Assembly: GCF_030247195.1 (NCBI RefSeq)
Contig: NC_080671.1
Location: forward strand, 88,720,370-88,784,369
Length of the DNA: 64,000 nucleotides
Reading direction: 5' to 3'
Source: Topomyia yanbarensis
Lineage: Eukaryota; Arthropoda; Insecta; Diptera; Culicidae
Shown here: piece after piece, positions 63,550-64,000 of the stretch
How positions within the stretch are numbered: position 1 is the stretch's first letter
Layout of the letters: each line of letters starts with the position of its first letter
Position numbers and translations under genes: made by a program
The notes under the pieces: model-generated
The model's input: only the letters and a program-made list of their open reading frames with translations
What the model was told of the DNA's origin: nothing
Databases searched by the model: none

Positions 63550-64000
63550 ATGTCCATCTTTTGGCTGGGATTAGAATACAACACTATTCAGGTAAACGGT
63601 CAGCGGTTCATCGGACCACCGCCAGGTATTCCGGAACCCAGCTACGAGTGGGAGCTGTTTGTGAAACATCTGCCACGGAACGTGTTCGAACGGGAACTGG
63701 TGCCGCTGTTTTCGACCGCGGGTCTTGTCTACCAGATCCGGCTGCTTATGTGCTTCTCCGGACTGAACCGCGGAATCGCGTACGTGCGGTACACCAACGA
63801 AAAGGATTTCCGCCGAGCGCTGGCGATGTTCCATAGTCTTCTGGTTGGATCGAGATTCATGCTGTATGCAAGTAAGAGCCTCAACATGCGCAAGCTGGTA
63901 CTACTGAACATCGACCAGCTGATCTTAGATGAGACGATTCAGGAATTCATCGATACATCATGTGGAGGGCTTTGCGTAAGATTTCTCCCAATTGTGTTTC
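63550..64000 (+). CDS. RRM RNA-binding protein, A1CF/RBM46/RBM47/SYNCRIP-like (5' part)
   Basis: The frame from ATG 63550 is open to the window edge (150 codons); an in-frame TGA at 63514 precedes it. Residues 12-25 (NTIQVNGQRFIGPP) match the short conserved segment found just before the first RRM in A1CF, RBM46, RBM47 and hnRNP Q/R. The RRM follows at about residues 34-112: WELFVKHLPRNVF has the position of RNP2, and NRGIAYVRYT that of RNP1. A second RRM seems to begin at KLVLLNIDQL (about 116). Members bind mRNA and act in editing, stability or germline regulation. RNP1 lacks the usual aromatic at one site (IAYV in place of YAFV). GTAAGA at 63975 could be a splice donor, and GGATTAG at 63576-63582 an acceptor, so the true start may lie in an upstream exon. 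A tumorous-testis-like orthologue is possible but unproven. Confidence 0.82.
   Translation, partial: MSIFWLGLEYNTIQVNGQRFIGPPPGIPEPSYEWELFVKHLPRNVFERELVPLFSTAGLVYQIRLLMCFSGLNRGIAYVRYTNEKDFRRALAMFHSLLVGSRFMLYASKSLNMRKLVLLNIDQLILDETIQEFIDTSCGGLCVRFLPIVF

Noticed and set aside
63561..63911. Three frames of 60-91 codons overlapping the RRM gene
   Set aside because: Shadows of the true frame that starts at 63550 and runs off the window.

Overview
The window looks like repeat-rich, AT-rich chromosomal DNA of a mosquito, most likely a culicine (Aedes/Culex-like). The reasons are a DD37E mariner-like (ITmD37E) transposon, a CR1-clade LINE with a PHD-finger ORF1, several tRNA-derived SINEs, and many copies of the interspersed family carrying the GGCCCTCCGGGCC hairpin and CA-rich tracts that I associate with culicine genomes. 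The species call is inference. Only one host gene is secure: the 5' part of an RRM RNA-binding protein gene (A1CF/RBM46/RBM47/SYNCRIP-like) running off the right edge from 63550. Two possible small exons near 51.6 and 52.3 kb are weak.

Layout. 0-5.5 kb: intergenic DNA holding a decayed ITmD37E transposon (2058-3303) between 75-bp direct repeats. 5.5-10.2 kb: a nearly full-length CR1-like LINE with frameshifts in ORF1 and near the end of ORF2. 10.2-19.6 kb: MITEs, a large non-coding dispersed repeat (copy A) with a 770-bp MITE inserted in it, a 116-119 bp modular repeat, and a 1.66-kb foldback element with TA target duplications. 19.6-31.6 kb: mostly unassigned, but with a 1.98-kb foldback element with CACAGTG ends, a 112-bp hairpin MITE, another foldback and a SINE with a (GAA)n tail. 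31.6-41.4 kb: a reverse-transcriptase fragment, a second CACAGTG element (34988-35754), a 1.2-kb palindrome, and then a SINE with a perfect 13-bp target duplication. 42.1-57.7 kb: two inverted copies (B and C) of the large repeat, with a new 659-bp MITE in B and a 280-bp (AT)n tract in C; between them lie a repeat array, a solitary CACAGTG end and a 342-bp MITE. 58.2-63.4 kb: the second copy of the 770-bp MITE, then three hAT-like elements with 8-bp target duplications, one enlarged by nested insertion. 63.55-64.0 kb: the RRM gene.

The most unusual signal is a family of non-autonomous elements whose ends read as V(D)J-type recombination signals. Each end has heptamer CACAGTG, a spacer of 12, 22 or 23 bp, and a nonamer-like ACAAAACCT. 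One element has a 12-type end and a 23-type end and is flanked by a perfect 5-bp GC-rich duplication. This fits the Transib superfamily, the proposed source of RAG1 and its recombination signals, and could be a current illustration of the 12/23 arrangement in an invertebrate transposon. No transposase is present in either element. Several insertions can also be checked against uninterrupted copies inside the same window, which fixes their ends and target duplications precisely.
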